A DNA stretch of 42,792 bases from a virus: the IMG/VR virus record IMGVR_UViG_3300044998_000209, positions 1 to 42,792 of that record. The stretch is one strand, 5' to 3'. Made by a program: the position numbers and the translations under genes. Below, one piece after another: positions 26,801 through 33,518 of this stretch. A model generated the notes under the pieces. That model ran no database searches, had not been told where the DNA came from, and saw only the letters and a program-made list of their open reading frames with translations. The number at the start of each line of letters is the position of its first letter. The stretch's first letter is position 1.

Positions 26801-27965
26801 CAACACCGGCATCGGCACCGGCCCGCACTTGCACTTCGAAGTGCGTAAGGGTTGGTCGCTGGCGAATTCTCAGACCAAACCGGAGAACCCGGAAATCTTC
26901 TTCCGGTCCCAACAGGAGACACAAGAAGAGGATCGCTCACAGCGGCCTCAAGCGGTCCCTGTACAGCGTCCGCCGCGTGATCCTGATGTAATGACCGGGT
27001 GGAAGCGTCCGAACCCTGTAGCGTCCGCTATCAGCACTGGCATCGGTCGTATGGCGGATACTGTTCTGTCTAAGATTCCGGGCGGCTCTACCCGCCCCGT
27101 CGTACCGCCCCGCGATCCTTCCATGCGAACACCGGGACCCGGCGCGCCCGGCGGCGGCATCAACTATCGCCCCGGACAGGTTCCACCAGAAATCGCAGAA
27201 ATGGCCGTCAAGATGGAAAAGGAAACCGGCATTCCGGCGGCTGTCACCATTGCACAGTGGGCGACCGAAAGTGGATGGGGACAGAAAAGCATCGGCAACA
27301 ACGTCTTCGGCATCACGAAGGCACGGCGACACACAAAGAGCCAGACCAAGAGCACAACAGAAGACATCACCTACGATCAGTTGATGAAGTTCAACCCGGA
27401 GGAACGAGCATCTGTGCGCACACTGGATGGACAGCCAATCACGGGACCGTGGCAAGGCAAAATGAAAGTCAAGATGGACCGGCAGTTCGCGGATTTCGAC
27501 ACGCTCGAAGACGCTTTCCGCGACCACGCCCGATTGCTCTCTGCAAACACGGGTCCATACAAAACAGCATTCGACCGGTACAAGATGACCGGCGACGTAC
27601 AAGGATTCATCCGGGACATCTCCCCGACATACGCAACCGACCGCAACTACAGCAATGTGATTGGACGAATCGCCGGACAACGAAATGTCATCGATGCGAT
27701 TGGCTCTTCGCGTCAAGCCTTGGGTGTTGCCCCGCCGCCGGTCACCGTGGCACAAGCCCCGACGATGGGACGGGACATCATGCGGACCACCGCCGAAAAC
27801 GCTCAGATGGCCCGTGCGCTGACACAACCGTCGCAGGGTAGCACCCTGAACGTCGCGCCTGTGAACGTCAATCAACAGACCACCAGCATCGTAGCGGATC
27901 TGAAGGCGCGCAACACGGAGAACACCCACAAGCGCATCATGGACCGGGAATACTACCGGACCTAA
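23847..27965 (+). CDS. tape-measure/hub protein with M23 and glucosaminidase domains
   Basis: 1372 residues, the largest gene. N-terminal half: helical, Ala/Lys-rich with a duplicated DPITGRF(V/L)(A/P)RE block (near 130 and 172). Residues ~390-620 are Gly/Leu-rich hydrophobic helices (repeats of FKKIPG(V/I)GK), typical of tape measures. Residues ~885-1005 are a peptidase M23 domain with H914...D918 and HLH at 994-996 as zinc ligands. Residues ~1110-1325 are a GH73/FlgJ-like glucosaminidase: AQWATESGWGQ with Glu1141 as likely catalyst. It probably sets tail length and opens the cell wall during entry; its position after gp26/gp51 suggests it replaces gp29. Confidence 0.8.
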   Translation: MSKFQDFVIGMNEAAGITPAGAIILSQFGADEKNKALNSIKSQVRGAFQGIRSVVGKRESASDDGAQAVAYARRAARVRGTAENFLMMQTGLLRSVSKNISTMNDWMATPSAPATPTKATPTTARRTPMRDPITGRFVARELTAWERIAKSFESFRANMKPVANATPAPLQRDPKTGRFLPRETAPARNTWMNIADVLMKPLKGIRESLQEIQKKQIQPLLDKGIRLRDKGKDFAESMRKLMSPSEWSKRLQSVLTKPFQPFLTMFRRTGAPTEVKPEGTTTAAPDTPSTEETKKTSGLLSRMTNFMESVRDTFNDLPGVGAVTSLMVMKVTKAQTEELVKIREILERTFKLEQSAEARAERAEDAKEEESFEKRAGQARVMPTFDKLKKEKGGGGWFGGLMQTILGELVEGAMLRYGLGKIGNLFKKIPGVGKILSLLGRIGEFFEKIPGIGKLFRLFKGGGAAAGGVGILAKLGGIGEWLSGLTKVFSKIPGLGKLLGLGKGVLGKLAWPLTVIMGIFDFFSGWKDAGTILGKAEDQLTMMDRLGAGVGSVLGGLVGILDSVLGLFGIKTDLGGFVKKWYAKIYSTVANFLVDSIMKPFTALGEQIAKIFGFRSLQSAMDFAKFKLEKGTKFIKEAFTKMAATVSEYIDGLKKRAIEGIKSIGAAIGDFFTKTINWATEGVKNLASAIGEKFVGIGDSVAQYLGFDSMKSAYQALRDKITGVFSGIGAGVAKLLGFENFDALVDRVIALKDMILKPFTYIQEKIGGFVKGLGKIAGYLGYNDKEFADYEKKVNEDRANTARARQQKEQEAREAAQRASQSPNTPIQVPTAPASTPTAPPVAGQQYDPTLDTSRQADIPAPVRMPAAGAPPISSQAPTTEGQGAEWVRPLMSGVTSDFGMRKHPVTGQDAKMHEGTDYAGKMGDPVKAAGDGVVQLASSLRGYGNVVYLNHKNGYQTRYAHLSSFAPLSIGQEVKAGQVIGAVGNTGIGTGPHLHFEVRKGWSLANSQTKPENPEIFFRSQQETQEEDRSQRPQAVPVQRPPRDPDVMTGWKRPNPVASAISTGIGRMADTVLSKIPGGSTRPVVPPRDPSMRTPGPGAPGGGINYRPGQVPPEIAEMAVKMEKETGIPAAVTIAQWATESGWGQKSIGNNVFGITKARRHTKSQTKSTTEDITYDQLMKFNPEERASVRTLDGQPITGPWQGKMKVKMDRQFADFDTLEDAFRDHARLLSANTGPYKTAFDRYKMTGDVQGFIRDISPTYATDRNYSNVIGRIAGQRNVIDAIGSSRQALGVAPPPVTVAQAPTMGRDIMRTTAENAQMARALTQPSQGSTLNVAPVNVNQQTTSIVADLKARNTENTHKRIMDREYYRT

Positions 27966-28438
27966 GCCGTCATCGTATCTTCCATCTGAGCAATGATTGC
28001 TTCGACTTCTTCATTGCTCAGATGGATCTCATCTTCCGGCACATATGGATCATCGATAGCTTCCATCACATCATCCGGGATCTGAACTGATCCCACGTAA
28101 AGATTTGTGAGTCCCTTGAAAGAGGCAATTTCTTCACGGGTTAGACCAAGCCGAACAAAGTATTCGTCGCCATCCGGCCCGCTATACTTCCAAGCCATTC
28201 GACCGGCCCACGGGTGACCTTCCGGGTAAACAGACGGTTCGGATACCTTGATTTTGTTCTGAATCTCAAGAGCCAGTGTACTATTCTTCATCAGATCGAA
28301 GTGTTTCTGAATATCTCCGTATCTTGATGGACGACTGGCTTCAATTTCTTGGCGCGTGATGTTGTTGTAGGTATAGCAGTAATGCTTGTCGATGCATGCG
28401 GCTTTCACCAAGTCTCTCAAACGGTCTTCAAGGATCAT
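27962..28438 (-). CDS. hypothetical protein
   Basis: 158 residues, not recognised. The N-terminus is helical (ILEDRLRDLVKAACIDKH), the middle contains YPEGHPWAGRMAWKYSG and the C-terminus is acidic (NEEVEAIIAQMED). It converges with the tape measure (4-nt overlap at stops). Upstream CTAAAGAT (28451-28444) is a one-mismatch late motif at 5 nt from the ATG. Confidence 0.55.
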   Translation of the reverse strand: MILEDRLRDLVKAACIDKHYCYTYNNITRQEIEASRPSRYGDIQKHFDLMKNSTLALEIQNKIKVSEPSVYPEGHPWAGRMAWKYSGPDGDEYFVRLGLTREEIASFKGLTNLYVGSVQIPDDVMEAIDDPYVPEDEIHLSNEEVEAIIAQMEDTMTA

Positions 28439-28458
28439 GCCATATCTTTAGACTGAAC

Positions 28459-28466
28459 CTAAATAC
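28459..28466 (+). promoter_or_regulatory. T4-type late promoter element
   Basis: CTAAATAC, 6 nt before the endolysin ATG at 28473. Confidence 0.7.
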
Positions 28467-28472
28467 GGTTCG

Positions 28473-29153
28473 ATGTTGAACATTGATACGTCCCGTTTGC
28501 ATCAGCCGTCGATGTACTTTCAGACCAAGTTTCCGAAAGACGGCATTGTTTTGCACTTCACAGCGGGGACGACTGCCACCGGCGCGATTGCGACGTTTGA
28601 AGCGTCTCCACGAATCAACAAGTACCCGATGTCCGTGCCCTACGTGATCGGGAACGACCCGGCGGCGACTGTTTTCAAGCTGTTCGACGATGAGTATTGG
28701 GCATACAATCTGGCGATCACCGGCCAGTGGGCACAGAGCCACAAGCACGACAAGCGCACCGTGGCCTTCGAGATTGTGAACCCCGGCCCGCTCCGCAAGG
28801 TTGGCGACAAGATGTGTTTCTGGCCGAAGAACTGGTCTGCACCGTACTGCACCGTGAGTGAGACGGACAAGTACATCGAAGTTCCGGCATACCGTGGAGA
28901 GAAGTTCTTTGCCACATTCACGCCGCAACAGATCGCCAACACGGTCGCGCTGTGTGATCTGATGTGCGACAAATACGGCATCCCGAAGGTGATCCCACCG
29001 GCGGCGAAACGTATGGCATTCGACATGCCGTACTTCGACAAATTCAAAGGTGTGTTCAATCACGTCAACGTCCGGCCCGACAAGTGGGATTTGGGTCCGG
29101 CGGGCGAAGTCATCTGGCAAGCTCTTCTGAATGCGGGATACCGGGAAGCCTAG
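28473..29153 (+). CDS. endolysin, N-acetylmuramoyl-L-alanine amidase (Amidase_2)
   Basis: 226 residues. The Amidase_2 pattern is clear: GIVLHFTAGTTATGA with zinc ligand His28, PYVIGNDP, WAYNL, TVAFEIVNPG (Glu100) and, near the end, FNHVNVRPDKWDLGPA with His197 and Asp206 as the remaining ligand candidates. It cleaves the amide bond between muramic acid and the stem peptide for host lysis. No signal peptide is visible, so it needs a holin or another export route. Late-type promoter fits lysis timing. Confidence 0.85.
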   Translation: MLNIDTSRLHQPSMYFQTKFPKDGIVLHFTAGTTATGAIATFEASPRINKYPMSVPYVIGNDPAATVFKLFDDEYWAYNLAITGQWAQSHKHDKRTVAFEIVNPGPLRKVGDKMCFWPKNWSAPYCTVSETDKYIEVPAYRGEKFFATFTPQQIANTVALCDLMCDKYGIPKVIPPAAKRMAFDMPYFDKFKGVFNHVNVRPDKWDLGPAGEVIWQALLNAGYREA

Positions 29154-29159
29154 AGTCCC

Positions 29160-29167
29160 CTAAATAT
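29160..29167 (+). promoter_or_regulatory. T4-type late promoter element
   Basis: CTAAATAT, 6 nt before ATG 29174. Confidence 0.65.
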
Positions 29168-29173
29168 CCTCAC

Positions 29174-29500
29174 ATGGAAATGCTGACACCACAGGAACAA
29201 GAGAAACTTCAGATGGCAACCATCTGCGGGGAATGCCGTTGGGGAATCTTCCACCGCGAAGAGCACGACGGCCTGATCGTTCGGATGGAAACGCCGCTAT
29301 GCGGCCACCAAAGTTCGCTGATCGGTCGCAACTTTGTCACCGGTGAGTTCCTATTCAAACGGTGCGAAATTGTCAATCAGATCGGGAACTGTCCGATTTT
29401 CGAACCGAAGGTCCATCCAAATCAAGAGAACGTCATCGCTCATGATGGTGTATCCTTCGATGAGTCGGAAGATGAAGGCCCGGACGAAGACGACGACTAA
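29174..29500 (+). CDS. zinc-binding hypothetical protein with acidic tail
   Basis: 108 residues from ATG 29174, fixed by the late motif; the frame is open far upstream. Cysteines ICGECRW, PLCGHQ, KRCEI and GNCPIFEP suggest a zinc site of the C..C...C...C type. The last ~20 residues are strongly acidic (DESEDEGPDEDDD). Function unknown. Its stop overlaps the convergent small gene by 4 nt. Confidence 0.6.
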   Translation: MEMLTPQEQEKLQMATICGECRWGIFHREEHDGLIVRMETPLCGHQSSLIGRNFVTGEFLFKRCEIVNQIGNCPIFEPKVHPNQENVIAHDGVSFDESEDEGPDEDDD

Positions 29501-29667
29501 TCTGTACGTCCGGTTTGGTCGATCAACGATTCAACATCAGATTGTGAATGTCTAAGAATTGTGGACAGGTCTGATAGAATTTCGCGCTCTGGAAAAGCAA
29601 CTCGGTCGCGGTATGCTTCGAGTGCTTCTTCATATCGGTAAAGGACAGGATCAAAATAGGCTGGCAT
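29497..29667 (-). CDS. small hypothetical protein
   Basis: 56 residues from the ATG at 29667 (MPAYFDPVLYRY); an upstream in-frame ATG at 29688 sits inside the terminator palindrome and is unlikely. Helical and acidic (EEALEAYRDRV, ILSDLSTILRHS). No clear ribosome site or promoter, so this is a tentative gene. Confidence 0.35.
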   Translation of the reverse strand: MPAYFDPVLYRYEEALEAYRDRVAFPEREILSDLSTILRHSQSDVESLIDQTGRTD

Positions 29668-29675
29668 AGATAAGG

Positions 29676-29705
29676 AAAGGCCCGGCATCGATGCCGGGCC
29701 TTTTC
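29676..29705. terminator. bidirectional terminator
   Basis: A perfect palindrome GGCCCGGCAT/ATGCCGGGCC with a CG centre (29679-29700), flanked by AAA on one side and TTTT on the other. It lies between the plus-strand genes ending at 29500 and the minus-strand gp32 operon ending at 29722. Confidence 0.85.
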
Positions 29706-29721
29706 ATTTTCAGGCGGACTG

Positions 29722-30675
29722 TTAGTCCTTCTCCACCAGTGCGGCGAAAGCATCTTCCTCTTCCTGTTGCCGGGAAGTAGAAGCACCGCCACCCTTGCTA
29801 CCCTTCGAGGTAGTCACGTCGAACGGAGGATCGTCGTCATCTTGCGGCAACACCGTGCGGGTCGTCGCCTTCGCAGCGGACGCCTTGGCGGTTGCCGGTG
29901 CCGAAGCGGGAGCCGAACCAGCACCGCCGCCGGTCAAGCCCATGACTTCTTCGAAGCGCTTCTTCAACTCTTCGTAGCTCTTGAACCGGTTCGGGTCCAA
30001 GAATTCCTTCAAGCTGTACTCCGAATCCCAAACCTTCTGGATCTTCTTCTCATCGCCACCAAACAGCGGAGCGGGAGAATCGAACACCGAAGAATCGTAG
30101 TTGGGATATCCTTCCACGTTCTTCACCTTCAGGCGGAAATTCGCACCGCCGAAGAAACAGAACGGGTCCACAGACGGATCATCCTTGAACGGCGGTTCGA
30201 TCATGTCCTTGATCTTGGTCATGACCTTCTTGCCGTACTTCCACAAGAACACCTTGCCTTCGTTCTCCGGGTGAGCCGGATCGCTGATGACCAGAATGTT
30301 GCTGATGTAGTGGGTGCGACGGGCACGCTTACGGGCCAAGGCAATGTTGGCTTCTTCGCCAGTTTGCCACAGCTTGCTGTTCTCTTCAGCCACCGGGTCG
30401 GTCTTTCCGATGGTCTGAAGACTCTCTTCCACGTACCACTTGCCAGTGGGACCTTGGAAGCCGTAATCGTAGGTGGTAATGTACGGGGTGTCTTCGTCAG
30501 CGCGGGCCGGAAGAAACCGGATGATTGCGCTACCCGTACCGCTCTTGTCACGCTCCAAATTCCAGAAGCGCGTGTCTTTGGCGCGTCCTGCACCGGAATT
30601 CGTTTCTTCCATCTTCCGGCGAAGCGCGTCCTTGTTGGCCTGCATGTTGGCCTTGAGTTCTGCAAGACTTTTCAC
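29722..30675 (-). CDS. 32: single-stranded DNA-binding protein gp32
   Basis: 317 residues (T4 gp32 is 301). RFWNLERDKSGTGSAIIRFLP followed by PYITTYDYGFQGPTGKWYVE, KTDPVAEENSKLW, ARKRARRTHYISNILVI, DPAHPENEGKVFLWKYGKKV and DPFCFFGGANFRLK is the gp32 core. The basic N-terminus (LKANMQANKDALRRKM) fits the cooperative-binding domain and the acidic C-terminus (EEEDAFAALVEKD) the protein-interaction tail, joined by an Ala/Ser/Gly linker. The cysteines of T4's zinc finger are missing. GTG start with AGGAG ribosome site. It coats ssDNA in replication and recombination. Confidence 0.92.
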   Translation of the reverse strand: MKSLAELKANMQANKDALRRKMEETNSGAGRAKDTRFWNLERDKSGTGSAIIRFLPARADEDTPYITTYDYGFQGPTGKWYVEESLQTIGKTDPVAEENSKLWQTGEEANIALARKRARRTHYISNILVISDPAHPENEGKVFLWKYGKKVMTKIKDMIEPPFKDDPSVDPFCFFGGANFRLKVKNVEGYPNYDSSVFDSPAPLFGGDEKKIQKVWDSEYSLKEFLDPNRFKSYEELKKRFEEVMGLTGGGAGSAPASAPATAKASAAKATTRTVLPQDDDDPPFDVTTSKGSKGGGASTSRQQEEEDAFAALVEKD

Positions 30676-30808
30676 TGTGTTGTTCTCCTATAAGTCTGTC
30701 CAATCCTTTCTGCCGAAGCGTGCTTGAATTTGGCTTTCGCCCGCCGCCCGACGTACTTTGGCTTAACTTCTGACTTTGATCGTAACGCGGGATCTACCCG
30801 CGCAAAAA
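30676..30808 (-). promoter_or_regulatory. gp32 mRNA leader with 5' hairpin
   Basis: A late-type CTAAATAG (30816-30809, overlapping the upstream stop) would start transcription near 30803. The RNA then begins with a perfect hairpin CGCGGG-TAGAT-CCCGCG (30802-30786) and runs ~125 nt to the GTG. T4 gp32 mRNA carries a 5' pseudoknot used for autoregulation; an analogous role is inference. Confidence 0.5.
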
Positions 30809-31051
30809 CTATTTAGACACCGGCTTTTGATCGCCAGAATCTTTTTTCTCACCGGATTCGACTTCGATTCCGGCTTCCTGCAATCGATGCCGAAGCATCG
30901 AATTCTCTTTGAACAGAGACTTCAATTGATCTTGAGCCTTGGAAAGCTCTTCGAGCATAAAGAGATTCTCTTGGTGCGACGCGCACAGTTGATCCATCAA
31001 CGTCTGGATATACAAATCCTTGCGTTCCGGGCTTACCTTCGTGACAATCAT
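30809..31051 (-). CDS. small coiled-coil protein between gp59 and gp32
   Basis: 80 residues, starting directly after the gp59 stop. Residues ~15-62 are a strong coiled coil (LMDQLCASHQENLFMLEEL, LKSLFKENSMLRHRLQEAG) with a charged tail (EKKDSGDQKP). Not recognised. Its place inside the 33-59-32 group suggests a replication or recombination accessory factor. Confidence 0.6.
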   Translation of the reverse strand: MIVTKVSPERKDLYIQTLMDQLCASHQENLFMLEELSKAQDQLKSLFKENSMLRHRLQEAGIEVESGEKKDSGDQKPVSK

Positions 31052-31678
31052 CTATGCAATGTACCCCTTGAGAATGGTTTTCAGGCGTTCCTGATTGATA
31101 TTTAGCCGGGTCAAGAAGGCCGCGTACTTCATAGCAATCATTCGCTTTTCCTTCCACGCCAGATCCAATGAATCGAAATACGCATCCATCACCGTGATGA
31201 TCTTCGGTTGAAAGTGAACCAGCCATGCAAACGTCTCCATTGATATCTGGCCGGACATAAGCAAGGTGTACAGCATCGGCTGTGCGTCGCCATCGCCCCG
31301 GATGGATTTCTTCAAAGACCCCGCCCGTCGCCGAATGATGGTCAAATCATCCTCAAACTGAACGTGCATGGAATGCAATCGACCGACCCATTTCTGATAG
31401 CACTCCAGATCGTAGAGATTGGCGTATTCTTTGGGTGACCGAGTAACCATCACCGAAAGGAAATGGTCGCGCATGTCATCAATCTTCTTGAACCGGCGGG
31501 TCAAGGCAATCCAGAACGTTTGCTTGCTTGGATGCTCCTGCCACTTCTTCCAGAAATGCCGCCGGATGACGGGATTGGACACTTGGTTGAAGAAGTCGAA
31601 TTTTGGCTCTGTCAGGTGCTTGTAGAGCAAGCCCCGTGTGTAGTAGGTTTCGAACGGTTCAAAGAGCATGTCGCTCAT
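31052..31678 (-). CDS. 59: helicase loader gp59
   Basis: 208 residues (T4 gp59 is 217), all-helical. YYTRGLLYKHLTEPKFDFF at the N-terminus, LTRRFKKIDDMRDHFLSVMV in the middle, YQKWVGRLHSMHVQFEDDL, then LLMSGQISMETFAWLVHFQP and FLTRLNINQERLKTIL at the C-terminus follow gp59 (YREYIGRLKQIKFKFEEDI, LLQSNIISFETF, ILNIDSQKAK). gp59 loads the gp41 helicase on gp32-coated DNA. ATG overlaps the gp33 stop (ATGA). Order 33-59-x-32 reproduces T4 with one extra gene. Confidence 0.85.
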   Translation of the reverse strand: MSDMLFEPFETYYTRGLLYKHLTEPKFDFFNQVSNPVIRRHFWKKWQEHPSKQTFWIALTRRFKKIDDMRDHFLSVMVTRSPKEYANLYDLECYQKWVGRLHSMHVQFEDDLTIIRRRAGSLKKSIRGDGDAQPMLYTLLMSGQISMETFAWLVHFQPKIITVMDAYFDSLDLAWKEKRMIAMKYAAFLTRLNINQERLKTILKGYIA

Positions 31679-31920
31679 GTGAAACGAAGGCGTGCCGACT
31701 TTTTCACCATATGATGCTTTTCGGCATCGTCCTGAAGTTTGTCGCGTAGGGTCGGGGTTAACAACGTCGCCGCAAATTGGGGTTCCATGTTTTCCTTTCC
31801 GGCCACCGCCAAAATTGCGTCAATGATGCGCATCCCACGCCCGGATCTTGCGATTCGCTCTACTTCTTCAGAGAAGCGCAAGATGCTGTTCTCATGGTCC
31901 ATCGGGTCATAGATTGCCAT
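31675..31920 (-). CDS. 33: late promoter transcription coactivator gp33-like
   Basis: 81 residues (T4 gp33 is 112; cyanophage versions are shorter). FSEEVERIARSGRGMRIIDAI followed by ME.QFAATLLTPTLRDKL, DDAEKHHMVKKSARLRF matches the pattern of gp33 in cyanophages. gp33 links RNA polymerase to the sliding clamp and works with the gp55 sigma at TATAAATA promoters. Position upstream of gp59 is as in T4. A CTAAACTA (31936-31929) lies 8 nt before its ATG. gp55 is not in the window. Confidence 0.8.
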   Translation of the reverse strand: MAIYDPMDHENSILRFSEEVERIARSGRGMRIIDAILAVAGKENMEPQFAATLLTPTLRDKLQDDAEKHHMVKKSARLRFT

Positions 31921-31951
31921 ACATTGATTAGTTTAGCGTCGAACTTCGAAT

Positions 31952-31959
31952 CTAAATGA
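31952..31959 (+). promoter_or_regulatory. late-like promoter element
   Basis: CTAAATGA, 4 nt before ATG 31964; a one- to two-base variant of the common motif. Confidence 0.5.
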
Positions 31960-31963
31960 CGGT

Positions 31964-32353
31964 ATGAAGCAAAAACCAGCGCATATCGATTCCGTGAGCG
32001 TTCGCCGCGCCACCGACTTCGCGCGCACCACTGGTGACGCTACTGTCGCCAAAGCAATCAAATTTCTGGACGACCCCGAACGTCTACAGCGGATCAAGGA
32101 TTCACAGTGCAAGACTTGCTACTACATCCTTCGGTCGCGCCTTGGCGGTCCTACCGCCACGGAACGGCCATGCGGCATTTGTGGCAAAAACGAACTGTAC
32201 GACACCACCACAACCGATCCAATCTGTTTCGATTGTGCCGTCAAGAACGAACTGTGCAAACGGTGCGGCGGCGACATCCACATGCGGCCCCGCCGGTCAT
32301 ACCGGCCCGATGATGAACGAGAACAGCCGAAGCCGCTCACCCGTCCTGCCTAG
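31964..32353 (+). CDS. zinc-ribbon protein
   Basis: 129 residues. Four cysteine pairs: CKTCYY (~46-49), CGICGK (~67-70), ICFDC (~87-90) and CKRCGGD (~97-100), which can form two treble-clef or ribbon sites. The N-terminal third is helical (IDSVSVRRATDFA) and the C-terminus is basic and proline-rich. Possibly a nucleic-acid or polymerase-binding small zinc protein; no family assigned. Confidence 0.6.
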   Translation: MKQKPAHIDSVSVRRATDFARTTGDATVAKAIKFLDDPERLQRIKDSQCKTCYYILRSRLGGPTATERPCGICGKNELYDTTTTDPICFDCAVKNELCKRCGGDIHMRPRRSYRPDDEREQPKPLTRPA

Positions 32354-32380
32354 TATATAAGGCAAATCCTCCACAACTGT

Positions 32381-32418
32381 CCCGGATGTCTAGTATGTCA
32401 GGCATCCGGGACTATAAT
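32381..32418 (+). promoter_or_regulatory. promoter with inverted repeat in place of -35
   Basis: TATAAT at 32413-32418 lies 6 nt before the NADAR ATG. The -35 region has no consensus match but holds a perfect inverted repeat CCCGGATG (32381-32388) / CATCCGGG (32403-32410). It may be an operator, or a terminator for the upstream gene without a T-run. Confidence 0.5.
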
Positions 32419-32424
32419 AGATAC

Positions 32425-32910
32425 ATGATAAAGTTCTGGAGAGTGTTGGACAAGTGGGGAGAGTTTTCAAACTTCTACCGCCGCGACGTTGTGGTCGATG
32501 GACGTAAGTGGAAGTCCACCGAACACTACTACCAAGCGATGAAGTTCTACCCCGATGCCACGATCACCCTTGGCACAGAACCGCCGTCGCTCGAACCCTA
32601 CACCATCACTCTTCACGACTACATCGCCGGGTTGAACCGGCCCCGCGAAGCCGCTGATGAAGGACGGCGGCGTGACTTCCCGATGCGCCCGGATTGGGAT
32701 GAAGTCAAAGACGACTTCATGCGCCGGGCGCTCCGTGCCAAGTTCAGCGAACCCGACCTTCGCGACCTTCTGCTCAGCACCGGCGACGAAATCATCATCG
32801 AAGACAGCCCGTTCGACTACTATTGGGGTTGCGGTCGGGACGGAAGCGGCAAGAACATGCTTGGCGTGCTCTTGATGGAACTTCGGGAACAATTGCGCAC
32901 GATTTCCTAA
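32425..32910 (+). CDS. NADAR (YbiA/DUF1768) family glycosidase-like protein
   Basis: 161 residues; start at 32425 is fixed by TATAAT 6 nt upstream, although the frame is open to 32386. NADAR signature: WGEFSNFYRRDVVVDGRKW, STEHYYQAMKF, a GR block (EGRRRDFPMRPDWDEVKDDFM), LRAKFSEPDLRDLLLSTGD, IIEDSPFDYYWGCG..GSGKNMLGVLLMELR. Family members cleave N-glycosidic bonds; some remove ADP-ribose from guanine in DNA, as antidote to DarT-type toxins. A phage copy could thus counter host defence by DNA ADP-ribosylation, which is inference. Confidence 0.85.
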   Translation: MIKFWRVLDKWGEFSNFYRRDVVVDGRKWKSTEHYYQAMKFYPDATITLGTEPPSLEPYTITLHDYIAGLNRPREAADEGRRRDFPMRPDWDEVKDDFMRRALRAKFSEPDLRDLLLSTGDEIIIEDSPFDYYWGCGRDGSGKNMLGVLLMELREQLRTIS

Positions 32911-32956
32911 GATCAGTACCAAAGTACCATTGTCATTCTCGGTCAAACGAGTCATC

Positions 32957-33046
32957 ATGAAGGTGGAGAGAATGACGATGAAACTGACCTTGAACAAATC
33001 CTACTTCGTGCTCGAAGCGACCTACAGCGAATTCCACTCGAAATGA
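32957..33046 (+). CDS. small coupled leader-type ORF
   Basis: 29 codons from ATG 32957; ATG 32978 gives a 22-residue product and is better placed behind GGAG (9 nt). The product is roughly MKLTLNKSYFVLEATYSEF. Its TGA overlaps the next ATG (ATGA), the usual sign of translational coupling. Tentative. Confidence 0.45.
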   Translation: MKVERMTMKLTLNKSYFVLEATYSEFHSK

Positions 33047-33294
33047 CGCCCGAAGCCGCGACCTACTACGCCGCCGAAGTCGAACGGGTCAAGTCCCTTC
33101 CCAAGTGCGGTCGGTGCGCCGGAACCGGCATGTTTGTCACGATGGTCGTGAATGGCCGTCCGACTGGCCCCGGCGGGATCTGCTACCGCTGCAACGGCAA
33201 GGGCGTCCAGAATGCCCGCGACGAAGAGCGGAACGACAACTACGACCAGTTCGCTTTCATGCAAGCCGCCCGTGCCATGTGCGCCGGGCAGTAG
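33043..33294 (+). CDS. DnaJ-type zinc-finger protein
   Basis: 83 residues. CGRCAGTGMF (22-31) and CYRCNGKGVQ (~47-56) are two CxxCxGxG repeats, the DnaJ cysteine-rich zinc module, without a J domain. Such mini proteins are frequent in phages; partners are unknown. A terminator follows. Confidence 0.7.
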   Translation: MTPEAATYYAAEVERVKSLPKCGRCAGTGMFVTMVVNGRPTGPGGICYRCNGKGVQNARDEERNDNYDQFAFMQAARAMCAGQ

Positions 33295-33310
33295 TCACCA
33301 TCAAAACCAA

Positions 33311-33348
33311 AACGGGCCGGAACGTTCATGAGGCGTTCCGGCCCGTTT
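33311..33348 (+). terminator. rho-independent terminator
   Basis: AACGGGCCGGAACG (33311-33324) pairs with CGTTCCGGCCCGTT (33334-33347), then T and a weak tail. Because the stem begins AAAAC on one side and ends GTTT on the other it may work in both directions. Confidence 0.8.
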
Positions 33349-33405
33349 CGAATTGGTATCAGCTTGCGGCGTTGTTTCTCCGCTTTCCGGCGCTTCGTGT
33401 CGCCA

Positions 33406-33481
33406 GACTGGTGGCCCCATCACTGACCGCCGGTTTACGCACACCCCGGCGCGGTGCTCATAACGCCATTGCTTACCAGTC
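33406..33481. ncRNA. possible structured RNA next to tRNA-Met
   Basis: A perfect 7-bp inverted repeat GACTGGT (33406-33412) / ACCAGTC (33475-33481) encloses a perfect 6-bp hairpin CGCCGG (33428-33433) / CCGGCG (33446-33451). No ORF lies in 33349-33518. No tRNA T-loop is present. Strand and function unknown; weak evidence. Confidence 0.3.
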
Positions 33482-33518
33482 AGGCACGAACCAGACCGAT
33501 AGACCGGCGACCGTGATT

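Noticed and set aside
26937-27929. 330-codon minus-strand ORF
   Set aside because: Antisense to the glucosaminidase domain of the tape measure; composition is typical of a reverse-frame shadow.
28428-29120. 230-codon minus-strand ORF
   Set aside because: Fully antisense to the amidase, whose catalytic residues and late promoter are clear.
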